Assembly (NCBI GenBank): GCA_017311185.1
Contig: JAESUZ010000457.1
Span: 62,001 to 126,000 of the forward strand
Direction of reading: 5' to 3'
Source: Proteles cristata cristata
Lineage: Eukaryota > Chordata > Mammalia > Carnivora > Hyaenidae
DNA length: 64,000 bases
Position numbers and translations under genes: made by a program. Positions within the stretch are counted from its first letter, which is position 1. Each line of letters begins with the position of its first letter. Below, one piece after another: positions 45,180-56,584 of the stretch. The notes beneath the pieces were generated by a model that was not told the DNA's origin, searched no databases, and saw only the letters and a program-made list of their open reading frames with translations.

Positions 45180-45690
45180 CTCAAAACTATCTGCTGAGTA
45201 GCGACTATATGCCAAGTGCTATTGTAGGTGGTGGGGCTAGAGCAGTAAACTGAAGCCACAAATTGCTGTGCTCTCTCTCGCGCGGAACTCACATTCTAAT
45301 GATGAGACAGAGGCCATAAAACAGACAAGGTTGATGATAACTGCCATGGAGAAAAATTAACTCAAGAAGAGAAAGAGGGTGGTGGAGAGGCTACAATTTA
45401 AAACAGGTGGTTAGGGACACCTGGGTGGCTCAGTTGGTTAAGAATCCTACTCTTGATCTCTGCTCAGGTCATGATCACATAGTTTGTGGGATTAAGCCCA
45501 CATGGGGCTCTGCACTGACAGTGTGGAGCCTGCTTGGAATATTCTGTCTCAGTCTCTCTCTGCCTCCCCTTCCCCACTTGTTCTCTATCTCTCACTCTCA
45601 AAATAAATAAACATTATTTTTTTTAAAAAAAGAAAATTCTAAAAAAAATAAATAAAAGAGGTGGTCAGAGAAAGCTCCCAGGGGGAAATA
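45180..45690 (-). mobile_element. Ancient L2-age repeat, antisense (third copy), split by a SINE
   Basis: GCGACTATATGCCAAGTGCT, GGAACTCACATTCTAATGAT, GCCATGGAGAAAAATTAAC and, after the SINE, GTGGTCAGAGAAAGCTCC. Same order as the copy at 30.1 kb but shorter. Confidence 0.65.
45415..45654 (+). mobile_element. SINEC-type SINE
   Basis: GGACACCTGGGTGGCTCAG head, GGATTAAGCCCAC B box, CTCAAAATAAATAAACATT followed by an extended A-rich tail with a second AAATAAATAAAAG. Duplication AAACAGGTGGTTAG (45401-45414) and AAAGAGGTGGTCAG (45655-45668). Confidence 0.95.
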
Positions 45691-46380
45691 ACATTAAAAT
45701 AACAAACTTTGGACCTTTTCATGGACTTATCTCACATTTGGCAGGTTTGATTTCCTACCCCAGGGTCCTTGGGGACTGAAGTGACCACTTCAGTCAGCTG
45801 CAGAGATCACAAGTGCTCTGGGGCACTTTGGTCAGCTGAAGACCAGCTAGCCAAAAAAAATGTCACTTGTAATGAAGTTATTTCCCCTCTAAAGTAAACC
45901 AAGCAGCATTGGTTCTGCGAGCATTTCCCAGAGCTGGTAACTCAGCAATTTCTCTTCTCTGTGGTAGAAGTAGAGGTGTCTTATGCACTTAAAATGATGT
46001 GAAAAGAGCATTTTTTTGTAACCCAGGATCTGAGCTGTAGAATAATTATCATAATAATTATGGCAATTCTTTATTCTTGGTCTGCCTCGGAACTGGGTGA
46101 CATTACTTTGGTCCATGCCCGTAGCCACCCTGGGAGACAAGTAGAGAGTATCCCTGGATAGTTAACCAATTCCTAGTGTTGGAAAGATGCAGTGCACATA
46201 GAGGGAGGTGGGTCTTCCCAGAAGAGAGCATTTGGCAGGGATGCATATTTTATTTATATTTTTATTCTATGTTTGTTTACTTAAATCTAAAAGGAAATCA
46301 GTGATTATCCCTGGAGTGTAGGATTACTGGGACTTTAACTTTTCAAGTTGTAGTTTTGTGAACCGAATGTTTAAAATGGT
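45691..46380. other. Stretch without recognised gene
   Basis: Unique-looking; a reverse frame at 45889-46140 shows no domain. Confidence 0.45.
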
Positions 46381-46388
46381 TTATTACT

Positions 46389-46592
46389 GGGGCACCTGAG
46401 TGGCTCGGTCGGTTAAGTGTCCGACTTTGGCTCAGGTCATGATCTCACAGTTCGTGGGTTCAAGCCCTGTGTCGGGCTTTGTGCTGACAGCTCAGAGCCT
46501 GGAATCTGATTCAGATTCTGTATCTCCGTCTCTCTGCTCCTCCTCCACTCTGTCTCTATCACTCAAGAATAAATAAACACTTAAAAAATTTT
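46389..46592 (+). mobile_element. SINEC-type SINE (feline form)
   Basis: GGGGCACCTGAGTGGCTCGG head, GTTCAAGCCCTGTG B box, AATAAATAAACACTT tail. Weak duplication AATGGTTTATTA / AATGGTATATTT. Confidence 0.94.
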
Positions 46593-46599
46593 TAATGGT

Positions 46600-47870
46600 A
46601 TATTTGTTAATCAAAATAGTGTTAAAGTTGTATATAAAATTTTATACACAGAGAAAGGTATAAGTGTAAAGGCGAACTTACATACAATTACCTAATATTT
46701 TAATTTTTCCTTTGACCTTATTGTATAGACCAATTAAAAATTTCCAAGTGTTGAAGTTTGTTTTTGTTCTTTAAATTTTTGTTATTGATTTCCAGATTTA
46801 TTGCACTGTGGACAAAAATGTAGTTTATATAATTTCTGCTCTTTGAAATTAATAGTTTTTTCTGACCTAGTATATGCTCCATTTTGAAAAGTATTTCTGT
46901 ATTTACGGAAGAGAAGGCATGTTTAAACACCCCCACAACCTAATTCTATAGCTAGCATATAGTAATTGTTCAAAACTGTATTAGTGAACCTGAACACCAA
47001 TTAATTAAATGTTAATTCATCTTTTATATTCATTCTAATTCACCATATCATTTATTTTTACTATCTTATTTGCTAGTCTCCTAGTTTATATCCTGCTTTT
47101 TTCCCCTACTCCCCTTCTGGTATATAATGGACTTAGGGCAGATGTGTTAAGATCTTCTACTTCAATTGGGGTTCTGATATTTTTCTTAGATTTACAATTC
47201 TGGGGTTCTTGAGTAGCTCAGTTCTGTTGAGTGTCCAACTCTTGATTTCAGTTCAGGTCATGATCCCAGGGGCGTGGGATTGAGCACTGCATTGGGCTCT
47301 GCACTGAATATGCAACCTGCTTGGGATTCTCTCTCTCCCTATTCCCGTCTCCCCTGCATTCTCTCTCTCTCTCTCTCTCTCAAAAAATAAAAATAATAAA
47401 AAGAATTTATAATTATTTTTACATTTACAATACAATCTATTACAATCTACAGTTATTTGTATTCTAGCATTTTCATGCTAGATCCACACTGTGGGTTGTT
47501 TAGCTATCAGTATAATAAACCTCCTTTGCCCCATTCAAATGTGTTTGCCTTGATTCATTCAGAAGTTCCAATCACGACCTCTGCTTGCTTTGTGTTTGCA
47601 ATCAACCACTGCATTTTTGTCTATCCTCTTTTTTATTTTAGATGAATCCTTTTGGAGCAACGTATGGCATAATTGAATTTTAGTTTTAAATCCGCCTGGT
47701 AAATTTGGTTTAATTTCTGTCACCTTGTTTTATGCTTTTTGGGTTTTATAAAACCATGCCATTTCCTAAGTTGTATGCTTTTTTGGTTAAAATAACTGAA
47801 CTCTATCTCTTTCTTTGTCTCCCATATTTGAAAAGTACACTTCTTGTTTTAACCATAGTGGTTCATTCTC
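46600..47870 (-). mobile_element. Ancient L1, antisense, split by a SINE
   Basis: ATTGATTTCCAGATTTATTG and CACTGTGGACAAAAATGTAG, later GATGTGTTAAGATCTTCTAC, are the antisense signature of old L1 ORF2 sequence. Strongly AT-rich, no intact frame; edges approximate. Confidence 0.6.
47202..47401 (+). mobile_element. SINEC-type SINE, diverged
   Basis: GGGGTTCTTGAGTAGCTCAG head, TCAGGTCATGATCCCAGG, CT-rich middle, CAAAAAATAAAAATAATA tail. Flanked by AGATTTACAATT and AGAATTTATAATT. Confidence 0.9.
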
Positions 47871-48535
47871 TAGTTATTCAACACATGAATCGTGAATATT
47901 TACTGGGTGGCAGGCACTCTTCTAGGCACTGTGAATATATGATGAGAGATAAATCTTTCTCCCAAGGTGCTTGCTATCTAATGGAGGGTGACAAAGAATA
48001 AACATACAAACACATAAAAATGAAGATATACAGGTCATGTATATGCCATAAAAACAGGCCAAAGTAATGTGAGAGTTGCTCAAGGACTTACATTGTTTGG
48101 GTGATCAGAGAAGACCTCCCTGACAAGGCTATGGTCAGCTGAAACTAATGATAAAAGAGGGACCAGTCAGGTGAATTTCTGGGAAAGAATGTTCCATCCA
48201 GTCCAAGCAGAAGGAATAGCCAGAACCAAGGCGCTAAGGTGAGCTTCAAGGAGCAGGGAGGAGGCCACAAGGCTAGAGTTCGAAGCTTAGGGACAGTTGG
48301 GGAAGGTTTCAAGTGGAAATGGCTCAATCTGGTTTCCATTTGTAAGTGACCACAGAAGCATCCATAGGGGAAAAGGATGGAAGGAGAGAGACCTCAATGA
48401 ATGGAAGGAGACTAGCAAGGTAGCTTTGCAGTCACCAGGTGAGGAACTGTGAACAACGTGGAGATGGTGATTAGACAGCGACTGAGACAGAGGTAAGCAG
48501 ATGGATTCCAGGTATGCTGTTGAGAAGACTCAGAG
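47871..48535 (-). mobile_element. Ancient L2-age repeat, antisense (fourth copy)
   Basis: TTATTCAACACATGAATCGTG, GGCAGGCACTCTTCTAGGCA, AGAGAAGACCTCCCTGACAA, GAATAGCCAGAACCAAGGCG and GGAGGAGGCCACAAGGC keep the order of the other copies. Confidence 0.65.
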
Positions 48536-48547
48536 CATGTCACTCTA

Positions 48548-48720
48548 CGGGCACCTGGGTGGCTCAGCTGGTTCAGCGCCTGACTCTTGATTTTGGCTCA
48601 GGTTCTGATCTCGCCGTTGCGAGATTGAGCCTGCTTGGGATTCTCTCTCTCCCTCTCTCTCTGCCCCTCTCCTGTTAGTACACCCTCTCTCTCTCTCAAA
48701 ATAAATAAACTTAAAAAAAA
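48548..48720 (+). mobile_element. SINEC-type SINE, internally deleted
   Basis: CGGGCACCTGGGTGGCTCAG head, degenerate B box CGAGATTGAGCC, CT-rich part and CTCAAAATAAATAAACTT tail. About 30 bases between B box and CT-rich region are missing. Confidence 0.93.
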
Positions 48721-48734
48721 GAACGCATCCCTCC

Positions 48735-49165
48735 AAAGTAATCCATGTGACATACTAATTTGAGTTAAAGGCACTTGCAAGACAAAGGAGCAAGGAGGAT
48801 GCTTTGACCTTCCCCTTTTTTCCTGAAAGCGGGACACTGCAGAATTCCCATGTGAACGCTGCCCTCCCGGGACCAGGAGGAAAAACACATTGTCATCATC
48901 AGAGATGGGGAGTGGAGGCCAAGAAGAATCTGTACAGACCACCTCGTGAAAATAGCCTTTTCTTCCTTTTCAACTCCCCTTAGTTCACAATCACTGCTGT
49001 TTGTTCAACCTCACATATAAGCATCGAGACCTAACCGACATCGGGGCTTTATTTTCCTGTGAAGGCTCCTCTGTAAGTGTAAAATAAAATCTGTATGGTT
49101 TTTTTCGTGTTGATCTGTCTGATGTCGACTTAATTTTTGGGGCCAGCCAGAAATTCTAATAGAAT
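48735..49165 (+). mobile_element. Solo LTR of an endogenous retrovirus (class not assigned)
   Basis: The 3' part shows CATATATAAGCATCGAGACC (TATA-like), a polyadenylation hexamer AATAAA at 49083-49088, a T-rich and GATCTGTCTGATGTCGAC stretch typical of U5, and an end GGGGCCAGCCAGAAATTC. No gag, pol or env sequence follows. The 5' edge is an estimate. Confidence 0.55.
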
Positions 49166-49650
49166 AGAGGATAAGTTTGCGCTATGAAGGTAGAGCCTAC
49201 TGGGCATGCTCTACTACATACCCCTCCTTTGTTACATTTGGATACAATTAGATTACATTTTAGTTTTTTCTCCACTGCCACCAACCTAGGCCATGCCACC
49301 ATAATCAGTATGCTAGGCAGGAAGCTTTCTGCCTGGAATCTGGCATCCACTCCTGCCCCCTACTGGTTATTCTACACATAGCAAGCAGAATGGTGTCTGT
49401 AGACGGGAAATTGGATCCTATCACTCCCCTGCTCACCCTTCTGGCTACCCACTATCCTTAGATGAAATCCAAGTCTTTCCCATGCCTCGCAGAGTCCTCC
49501 CACTCTGGCCCTGGCCCTCTTTAATCTCATCTCCTGCCACTTAACTTCTGGTAGTTCCTTTGTTCCTTGAACACACTGAACCTGATCCGGCACCAGGGCC
49601 TCTGCCCTAGCTGTTTTCTCTCTGGTCCTTTGCATATCTGCATCTCTTTG
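49166..49650. other. Short unique stretch
   Basis: A reverse 115-aa frame (49372-49719) has no recognisable domain. Confidence 0.4.
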
Positions 49651-49654
49651 GCAC

Positions 49655-49930
49655 AGAACACACTTTTGGAGACTTTCTATGCCTGAAGATATTTTTATTA
49701 TGTCCTCAAAGTTCAGCAACAGGCTGCCTAGTTATAAAGTTCAAGGTTCACAGTTCTATTTATTAACACCTCAAAAATATAATTCTATTAAGTTTAAGAT
49801 TGCTGTTAAGAAGTCTGAGGTCAATTTAATTCTTCCATTGCGAGCAAGAAGCTAGGAAGCAAAGGCAATCTGCTTTGGTAATCTGGAAGCTTAAAAATCA
49901 TAGCTTTGCCTTCAGTGTTTTTAATTCCAC
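49655..49930 (-). mobile_element. Possible ancient L1 fragment, antisense
   Basis: CTATGCCTGAAGATATTTTT, AAAGTTCAAGGTTCACAGTT and TGCTGTTAAGAAGTCTGAGG resemble antisense L1 text. Weak. From 49931 to 50570 nothing else is recognised. Confidence 0.4.
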
Positions 49931-50844
49931 TATAATGGTGGGTCCAAGAGTTTTTCCTTATCTACAGTATCCTTGGTGCCCTTTATATCTGCAGACTATC
50001 ATCTTTTTTAATTATAGGGAATTTAAGGATGTTATTTAAAGTCTTTCCTCCTCTCCTTTGGCTCTCCTATGACCTGGCTCAGTGGGTTGATTTCGGTCTT
50101 CCATTCCTTTTAACTTCCCCATATTCCTCAGCTGCCTTCTCAGAGAGGTCCTGGATCACCTCTTCCTACACATTGGCTCCTGGGCTATATCCCTCTGTTC
50201 TTTACCCCATCTATCCATTTTCCATATTAAAATAGTCTTTCACATCTAACATTCTCACTTGTTTCCTTTTTGTGCGGTCTCTGATTCTTTTTTCATATGG
50301 CTAATTCCTTCCCTCACATTCTTAATATATTTATCGTGATTACTTAAAATTTTTGCCATAGTCATTTCAGTAGTTCTGCCTCAGGTGGTATATGTTGTTA
50401 CACTTTTGACCTTTTGTGGAGGTTGTACTCCTCAGACATATGATACTTTGGCCTGAGAGTCCATAACATTCTGAGGGTACTGACTATTCTAATTGTTCTG
50501 TGTATTGGAGAAAGGGCAAAGGTTAGCTCCAGGCTTTATCGCTTCTCAAGAGTTTAAGGATGTGTGTACTGTTTTTCTCTTACCACATAACAAGTGACCA
50601 CAAATATACTAGCTTCAAATGGCATCCATTTATCATCATACAGTTTCCATGGGTCAAGAGTCTAGGTACAGCATGGCTATGTTCTCTGCGTTAGGGTCTC
50701 ACAAGGCTACAATTCAGGGACTGGCCAGGGCTGTGGCCTAAGCTGAGACCTTTGAACTCATCCAAGTTCACTTCTACGCTCCTGTGGTTGTTGGCAGAAT
50801 TCACTTCCTTGCAGCTGTGTGACTGGGCTCTTAGTTCTTTGGAA

Positions 50845-51440
50845 ATAAATTAAGACCAACCAAGTGAGAATAAAAGCAAAAGCCATCCATTTGGATCTTG
50901 CTAGAGAAAGGCAACTGGCCACCATTATTTGTGTTCAGTGGAGACTCAGATACAGGTAGAGGAGTTGGAAAGATTTGTAGTGGGGAAAGGAAGGCTTCAG
51001 GTCCGGTGTGTTCTGTTTGCAGGCTGTTGGCCTAGGAAAGCTGGAGGTGGGCTTACTTGCAGGCAGTGTCCTATATGACTGGTCAGGGGTACATATTTGG
51101 CTTTTCCTGATTGGTTCCAGGTTGGAAACAGGAACAAAATTAAGAAGATGCCAGTTATGAATCAAGTTCTGGTCATTTTGGACCAATCATTACAGGGGTT
51201 TTTGTTTGGCTTCCTGGACCAGTTGCTAGAGATGGTAGTCTGACTTCTTACAAGTCTGCCTTATAAACAGCGGCTGGCTTCCTAGGCTGGTTACTGTAGA
51301 TTCTGGGTTGGTTTCCTGGTGGGTTGCTGCAGCCTGTGGGCCACAGTTTTATTTCTACTCTCAGCCTGGCCACTGTTCGTTTCTCTGTGTGTATTTGTTG
51401 CCATTGTCCATTTGTACATTCGGTCTTCCAGCTCCTAGAA
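50845..51440. other. Insertion within an ancient repeat, unidentified
   Basis: Starts near AAATTAAGACCAACCAAGTG and has repeated GGCTTCCT / GGTTTCCTGG phrases in 51200-51320. AATAAAAGC is at about 50870. It could be an LTR in either orientation, but I do not recognise a family. Confidence 0.35.
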
Positions 51441-51555
51441 CTGTCTGCAGGTCCCTAGCATGTGGCCCTCTCCACAGGCAATTCACAACATGGCATTTTG
51501 TGCCATCAGGGTCAGCAGAGAGTGCCCCTCACTCTAATGCACTATGGTAAGATGG

Positions 51556-51691
51556 ATATATGTATATATGTGTGTGTGTGTGTGTATATATATACATATG
51601 TATATATGTATGTGCCATTATATATATATATCACATTATATGTATCATTATATATAGAATTATATATTATATATATTATATATATATTATA

Positions 51692-51728
<37 letters not shown>
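51556..51728. repeat. (TG)n/(TA)n composite microsatellite
   Basis: TG run, then several TA-rich blocks, ending in about 16 uninterrupted TA units (51693-51726). Self-complementary. All open frames here (51462-51763, both strands) are artefacts of it. Confidence 0.95.
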
Positions 51729-51730
<2 letters not shown>

Positions 51731-51865
51731 AGGAATGAGAACCTGTCATATTCTATTGGTTAGAAGCAAATCACAGGTCCTGCCCAAACTGAAGAGGATA
51801 AGATTATAGGACATAACTTCAGGATGTAGATCATGGGGCATTTTGCATCCCCCATGAAGTCTTCC

Positions 51866-52299
51866 TACCACGTTAGGAAAGGATGAGCCCTGTGAACAGC
51901 TCCCCAGGTCCTGAAAAACAACTACTGGTCACTACCATTTACTGGCTTCCACCAGACAACATCCCTGCTCAAGTTTCACCTTCAAACCAGTAGGAGGAGC
52001 AGCACTGGGAGAAAGCCATTTTCCCTTTGCTATGCTTGATGGCCCTAGAGTCTGGAAGAAGAAATGCCCTAGGGCCATTGGTCCCTGTGTCCCTCTTTAT
52101 ACTAACTCCTCACCTTAGCAGGCTTCTGTGCTGCTATGTTAACCTCTAAAACCTATATGCAGGCTTTGTGGCTGATTTCTGCAGTAGGAGCTTCTGCTGC
52201 TTCCTCTATGGTCAGCACCCTCTGGCTCCAGCTCCTGCTACATCTCTCACCTAATCCTCTTTGGCATTAATTCTGTGTTACATGCCTGGGCAAGTGGGT
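51866..52299. other. Short unique stretch
   Basis: No feature recognised. Confidence 0.4.
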
Positions 52300-52475
52300 C
52301 TGAGCTGTAGCTGTACATTACAGTTACTGGAGAGTTTTATACAATCCTAATGCCTAGTCTCACCCCCTACCTATTAAATTAGGGTCTCTAGAGTGGAATG
52401 AGGCATGAGCAACTTTATAGCTACCAGGAGATTCTAACATGTAGCCCAGGTGCTAGAAGAGTCACTGTTCTAAAA
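52300..52475 (+). mobile_element. MER5A-type DNA transposon
   Basis: CATTACAGTTACTGGAGAGT, CCTAATGCCTAGTCTCACCC, GAGATTCTAACATGTAGCCC and GGTGCTAGAAGAGTCACTG retain the MER5A order. Confidence 0.65.
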
Positions 52476-52489
52476 GCAGTAGCCTGTAA

Positions 52490-52536
52490 ATCAGATCTTT
52501 GCCTTTCTGCACATTGCAGTCACTGGGAAGCTGTTT

Positions 52537-52571
<35 letters not shown>

Positions 52572-52692
52572 GCACGACCAGGCTTCCATCTCCAGGATGC
52601 TGATATAATTAATGTCGAGTGTTTCCCGGGGAATCAGACTTTTCAAAGCTCCCCAGGTGATGCCAGCACACAGCTGAGGAAGAGAACCACTG
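52490..52692 (+). mobile_element. MER5A-type DNA transposon with internal (CA)n
   Basis: TGCACATTGCAGTCACTGGG, AGCTGTTTAAAACACAC, then a (CA)n run (about 52538-52567), and the end AGCTCCCCAGGTGATGCC...GAGAACCACTG. Directly follows another MER5A in the same orientation. Confidence 0.8.
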
Positions 52693-53985
52693 ATTTTACA
52701 TCCAGATAGCAAGCTGCTTGCAGGGAAAGACGCTTGGTCCTTCCCTCCTCTTGGTAAGGAAAGGGGCAAGTGCCCAGTTTCAATGTAATTAATGAAAGAC
52801 GTAGGCCAGAGCACAAGGATCTGTATTGCTTTTGCTCCAAAAGTTGAAAATAATTAAGAATGTGAATCCAAAGATAAACCAGGCTCCTTGCTTTTAGGAA
52901 TGTTTTCCAAATGAACAGTTGAAATTTCCCTTTGCTACCACATTTTGCATGTGTTTTGATTTTATAAGTAGTATGAAGAGACCATTCTTCAAATCCTCTC
53001 TCTGGTAAGTCAGTTTGAGTCTGTAAAGAAGTTCCCAAATGTACAGTGAGATCACCGTAGACTGGGGTTGCCAAAGGAGACAGCCCTGGGAAGTTGAAAC
53101 GTGATCTGGAGCCTGAGAGCAGACTCAGCTAGGCTGGAGGCAGAGAGAGGGAGACAAGGCCAAAGGTGTGGAGCAGAAATGGTGCAAGGCCTCTCGAGCA
53201 ACAGACAACATAACTCAGCAGACATAGGAGAGGAGGGGTTGCACAGAGGAGAGACCTTTTCTGACTACCTCTGGGATAGAAATTTTCCCTCCATCATCTC
53301 TATCAGATACATTTTTATTATTGCTTGTGCATTCTGCTTTGTAATCATAATTCAGTCTTCCATTCCTTGTGTACAGGTTGATTCTAAAATCTGAACAAGA
53401 AACCACATTAACATCACAATAAGCAGGGTTCACTCTGCAGCCTCCTAATGGGCTAAGATTTATTTTCCTTCTCTATGAATCAAATGGCATCATTCCTGTG
53501 ACATTTAAAGGAAGATGTTTCTAGCATCAAAGTCAAGTGAATTTTCATCTTGCCCCCCCTTCCATTCCTGAAAATCATGATCATGCTATATTTCAGCTGG
53601 CTTCATATTTGAACCTTTATTTCTTTAAATGGTTCTTTCCTTACCAATGTTTCTAATTTTCCTTCCCTCTCTCCTTATTTCCTTCCTTCCTTCTTCCCTC
53701 CCTCCCTCCCTTTCTTTTTTATTTTTTATTGTTTGTGTTGTCAATAGAACACATTTACCATCACAGATCTTCAGAAATATTCAGACTTTTGATTACACCA
53801 ACTCCTGCAGGGAATCCACTTTCTCTCTGAAAACACGCTTACAGAGACTTCTGCATTTCTGCTCTACTTTGAGTTGGTTATTTTCTAGATCTGTTGGGAA
53901 CTACAGTTCCAAGGCTCTTTCACTCTGTACTTCTAGGGTAGTTCCACTGTTTTCTAGGTCTTAGGTCTTCTTTCTTTGTTTTTGC
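52693..53985. other. Stretch without recognised gene
   Basis: A reverse 143-aa frame (52643-53074) starts in unique DNA and ends inside the MER5A, and is not credible as an exon. A pyrimidine tract rich in CCTT/CCCT lies at 53655-53720. Confidence 0.5.
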
Positions 53986-53989
53986 CCTC

Positions 53990-54460
53990 ATTTTATCTCA
54001 GGAAATGCTCTGGAAAGCTAACTTTCAGACTCTGTGTATGCCTGAAGACATACTTAATTTACCCTGATGCTTAATGGATATTTTGATTAACAGTGGCAAT
54101 TTAGGCTCAAAATAGTTTCTCCTCTTCATTTGAAGGCATTTATTCATTGTGTTCTACCATCTGGTGTTGTTGAAAAGAGATCTACCCGATGCCGTTAGTC
54201 TGAATCTCCTTCTTCTAAAAATTGATCTCTTTTCCTCTGCAAAGTGTTCTTTATCTTCCAAGTTGTAAATTCATGGGAACATGTCTGGGGCTAGATCTTT
54301 CCTTCATTGCTTTGTTTTATCCACCAGTATCCCTTATCTGCTTTTGTCTTTATTAAATTTATCATTGGCTCAAATTTTCTGATAAAGGTCATACAGATCT
54401 CTTTGTTGTCATGGATTTAATTCCTTTTGCACCCATTTATTTTCATTTTAGGAGGACGTG
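53990..54460 (-). mobile_element. Possible ancient L1 fragment, antisense
   Basis: CATTTGAAGGCATTTATTCA, TACCATCTGGTGTTGTTGAA, GAAAAGAGATCTACCCGATG, and CTTCTTCTAAAAATTGATCTC resemble antisense L1 text. Moderate. From 54461 to 54774 nothing recognised. Confidence 0.45.
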
Positions 54461-54774
54461 GGGAGAAAAGGCAGGTAAATGTGTGTAATTAGATTGCCAT
54501 GTGGAACTCTACTTCCAGACATGTTAATTGGATATTAAAGGAAAGAGGGACTCTAGACTACAGAAGGATCTGGGGGTCTTGACTTATATCGTGGGGAAAC
54601 TGGCTTTCATAATGGTCACTGTGGCCTGAAGAAGTAACATCAGGTGTCTTTCATATATTCTGCTCTTAAGGAAGCTATGACATCACTTTTCTAGTGAATA
54701 GAAATTATTGGAAATATTTCAAAATCTTATGGATTGTTTCCATTAGCTCCTGTTTATTCGAAGTATTAAGTGAA

Positions 54775-55060
54775 GGATGGAAATAGCGATTGAACAAATC
54801 TATATGTTGTGCTATGCTCACCACAAGGGGAGACCACCTGTCACCATACAATACTATTATAATACCACTGACTATATTCTCTATGCTGTGTCTTTCATCC
54901 CTGTGATTTGCTCATTCCATGATGGGAAGCCGGTACTGCCCACTTGCCTTTGCCCATTTTGCCCATCCCCCCATCCCTTCCCCTCTGGTAAACCATCAGC
55001 TTGTTCTCTTTATTTATGGGTCTGTTTCTGCTTTTGTTTGTTTGTTTAGTCACTATATGA
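54775..55060 (-). mobile_element. L1 3'UTR fragment, antisense
   Basis: CTGTCACCATACAATACTAT, GACTATATTCTCTATGCTGT, TTTGCCCATCCCCCCATCCC and GGTCTGTTTCTGCTTTTG are the antisense pattern of L1 3' end sequence. The 90-aa frame here (54777-55049) is an artefact of it. Confidence 0.7.
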
Positions 55061-56584
55061 GCTCTAAGTGTCCAATACTTCTGGAATGAGGCTGGTCAGT
55101 GGAAACACCTAACAATTCTTCTATTCCAGGGTGCCTTGTGTTTGGCACATAAAATGCACTCTGAACCTAGAGTTGATGTTACTCATCTGAATGAAGAACC
55201 AATCCCAGATAGTTCTGACTGGGCATCATGTAACTGTAAGCTTTCTGATGGAAAGGTGTAAATGCCTTGCTCCCTGATTCATCCAGGCTGTGATGAGGAA
55301 GCATCAAAGATTCCCTGTTATATAGGATGATGACACCAGAGAGTAGAAGGAACTCTGTATCCTCTCTACAACAAAGTGGGAAGTGTCCCGAGTCCTTCAC
55401 TCAACATGAGGTGGGAGAAAAAGAAATATCTATGAGGAGATAGAGGCACACAGACCTAAGACAGATCCATGGGATTATCACACCTCCCAGATGGCAGCAG
55501 AGACCTGCATGAATCAATGAAGAAAAGCAGAAAAAGAGAGCACATCTCAGCAGATGTCAATAAAAATGCCACCCTTGGCCTGTATGCCTCCGGAATATAC
55601 CCGCAAGGCTGCTGAGTGGGGCAGTGATGGCAGAACCTGGGATTGACTACTACTTCATTTTCCCCACTGGTCTCCCGTGAGGGCAGGTCTGGTGTGCTTG
55701 TGTCTCCAAGAAAAACATATGCCAGGATCTTTTGCTGGCCTCCAAAACCATGGCTAATGAAGGCAAATCATTGCTGAGGACAATGGTTCCCTCAAGGTAA
55801 AAGCCCTGTTGGGTGGATGTTTAGCACAGCAGAGTGATAAGTGGCCATTGCATACTTCAGTAGCCACATGGTCTGTGTTGCTACTAGCCTTCCAGATGTC
55901 CATCTGAAGACTGGGACTGTGATCATCCCATTCATCCTGAGGTTGTTGGCTACCATCCCACCCTGGCCCTAGGCTCAGCCTCTGCCCCTTCCAAAGGAGC
56001 TCTGACTACTTATCTCTGTAGGAGGTCCCTATCTTCATAGGGAGAACCCTCTTCCACCTTCTGCCCACCCTCTGTCTGGGGCTCTCAGCCCACCCACATA
56101 AGGGCAAATGGGAGCAGAAGCTGTGGAAGTCTTGATCTCTCATATGTATCCCATCTTCATTAGATGGTATCTCCCACCTCTACCCCCAGCACTTGGTGTC
56201 TAAGCCTCATCCCATAAACCCATGGCCAGCCACTACCTCTGGCAGAATCACGGGTGGATCTGTTCCCATCTTCAGGACTTGGTGGGGAAGGTGTAGGTGC
56301 TGGGCGATGATCCTGTGGCCTTGACATCTCCAAGGGTCACCTGGAATGGATATCCCATAGAAACACTGTTTCAGAGGAGGCAAAATTGGAAGAGTCCTAT
56401 TTGTCCTGTTTGTACTATGGCCCCACCTGGAAAAGGACACGGAAAACTTAAACAGCTTTGTGCAATTGTCCCTCATTACCAACAGTTACAACTTTTTCCT
56501 GTAACTGGTCAAGATCCAATCAAAGAGACCTAGTGTGCTTACAAACCTGGTATTATTTTTGTGTTGCTAACTGAATCATCATGG
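55061..56584. other. Stretch without recognised gene
   Basis: Unique-looking; GC content moderate between 55.9 and 56.3 kb. Frames (55179-55400 reverse, 56207-56533) have no domain. No promoter or exon evidence. Confidence 0.5.

Larger units (their letters stand above)
50570..51865 (-). mobile_element. Ancient repeat (same family as 12.97 kb), split by an insertion
   Basis: First part 50570-50840: ACCACATAACAAGTGACCAC, CATGGGTCAAGAGTCTAGG, CACAAGGCTACAATTCAGGG. Second part 51440-51865: CAATTCACAACATGGCA, CATATTCTATTGGTTAGAAG and CACAGGTCCTGCCC. The class (MaLR-type LTR or DNA element) is unresolved. About 600 bases of other sequence (50845-51440) separate the parts. Confidence 0.5.

Noticed and set aside
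52643..53074. 143-aa reverse frame
   Set aside because: Its end lies within a MER5A element; no domain.
54777..55049. 90-aa frame with an apparent hydrophobic segment
   Set aside because: It reads antisense L1 3'UTR sequence.
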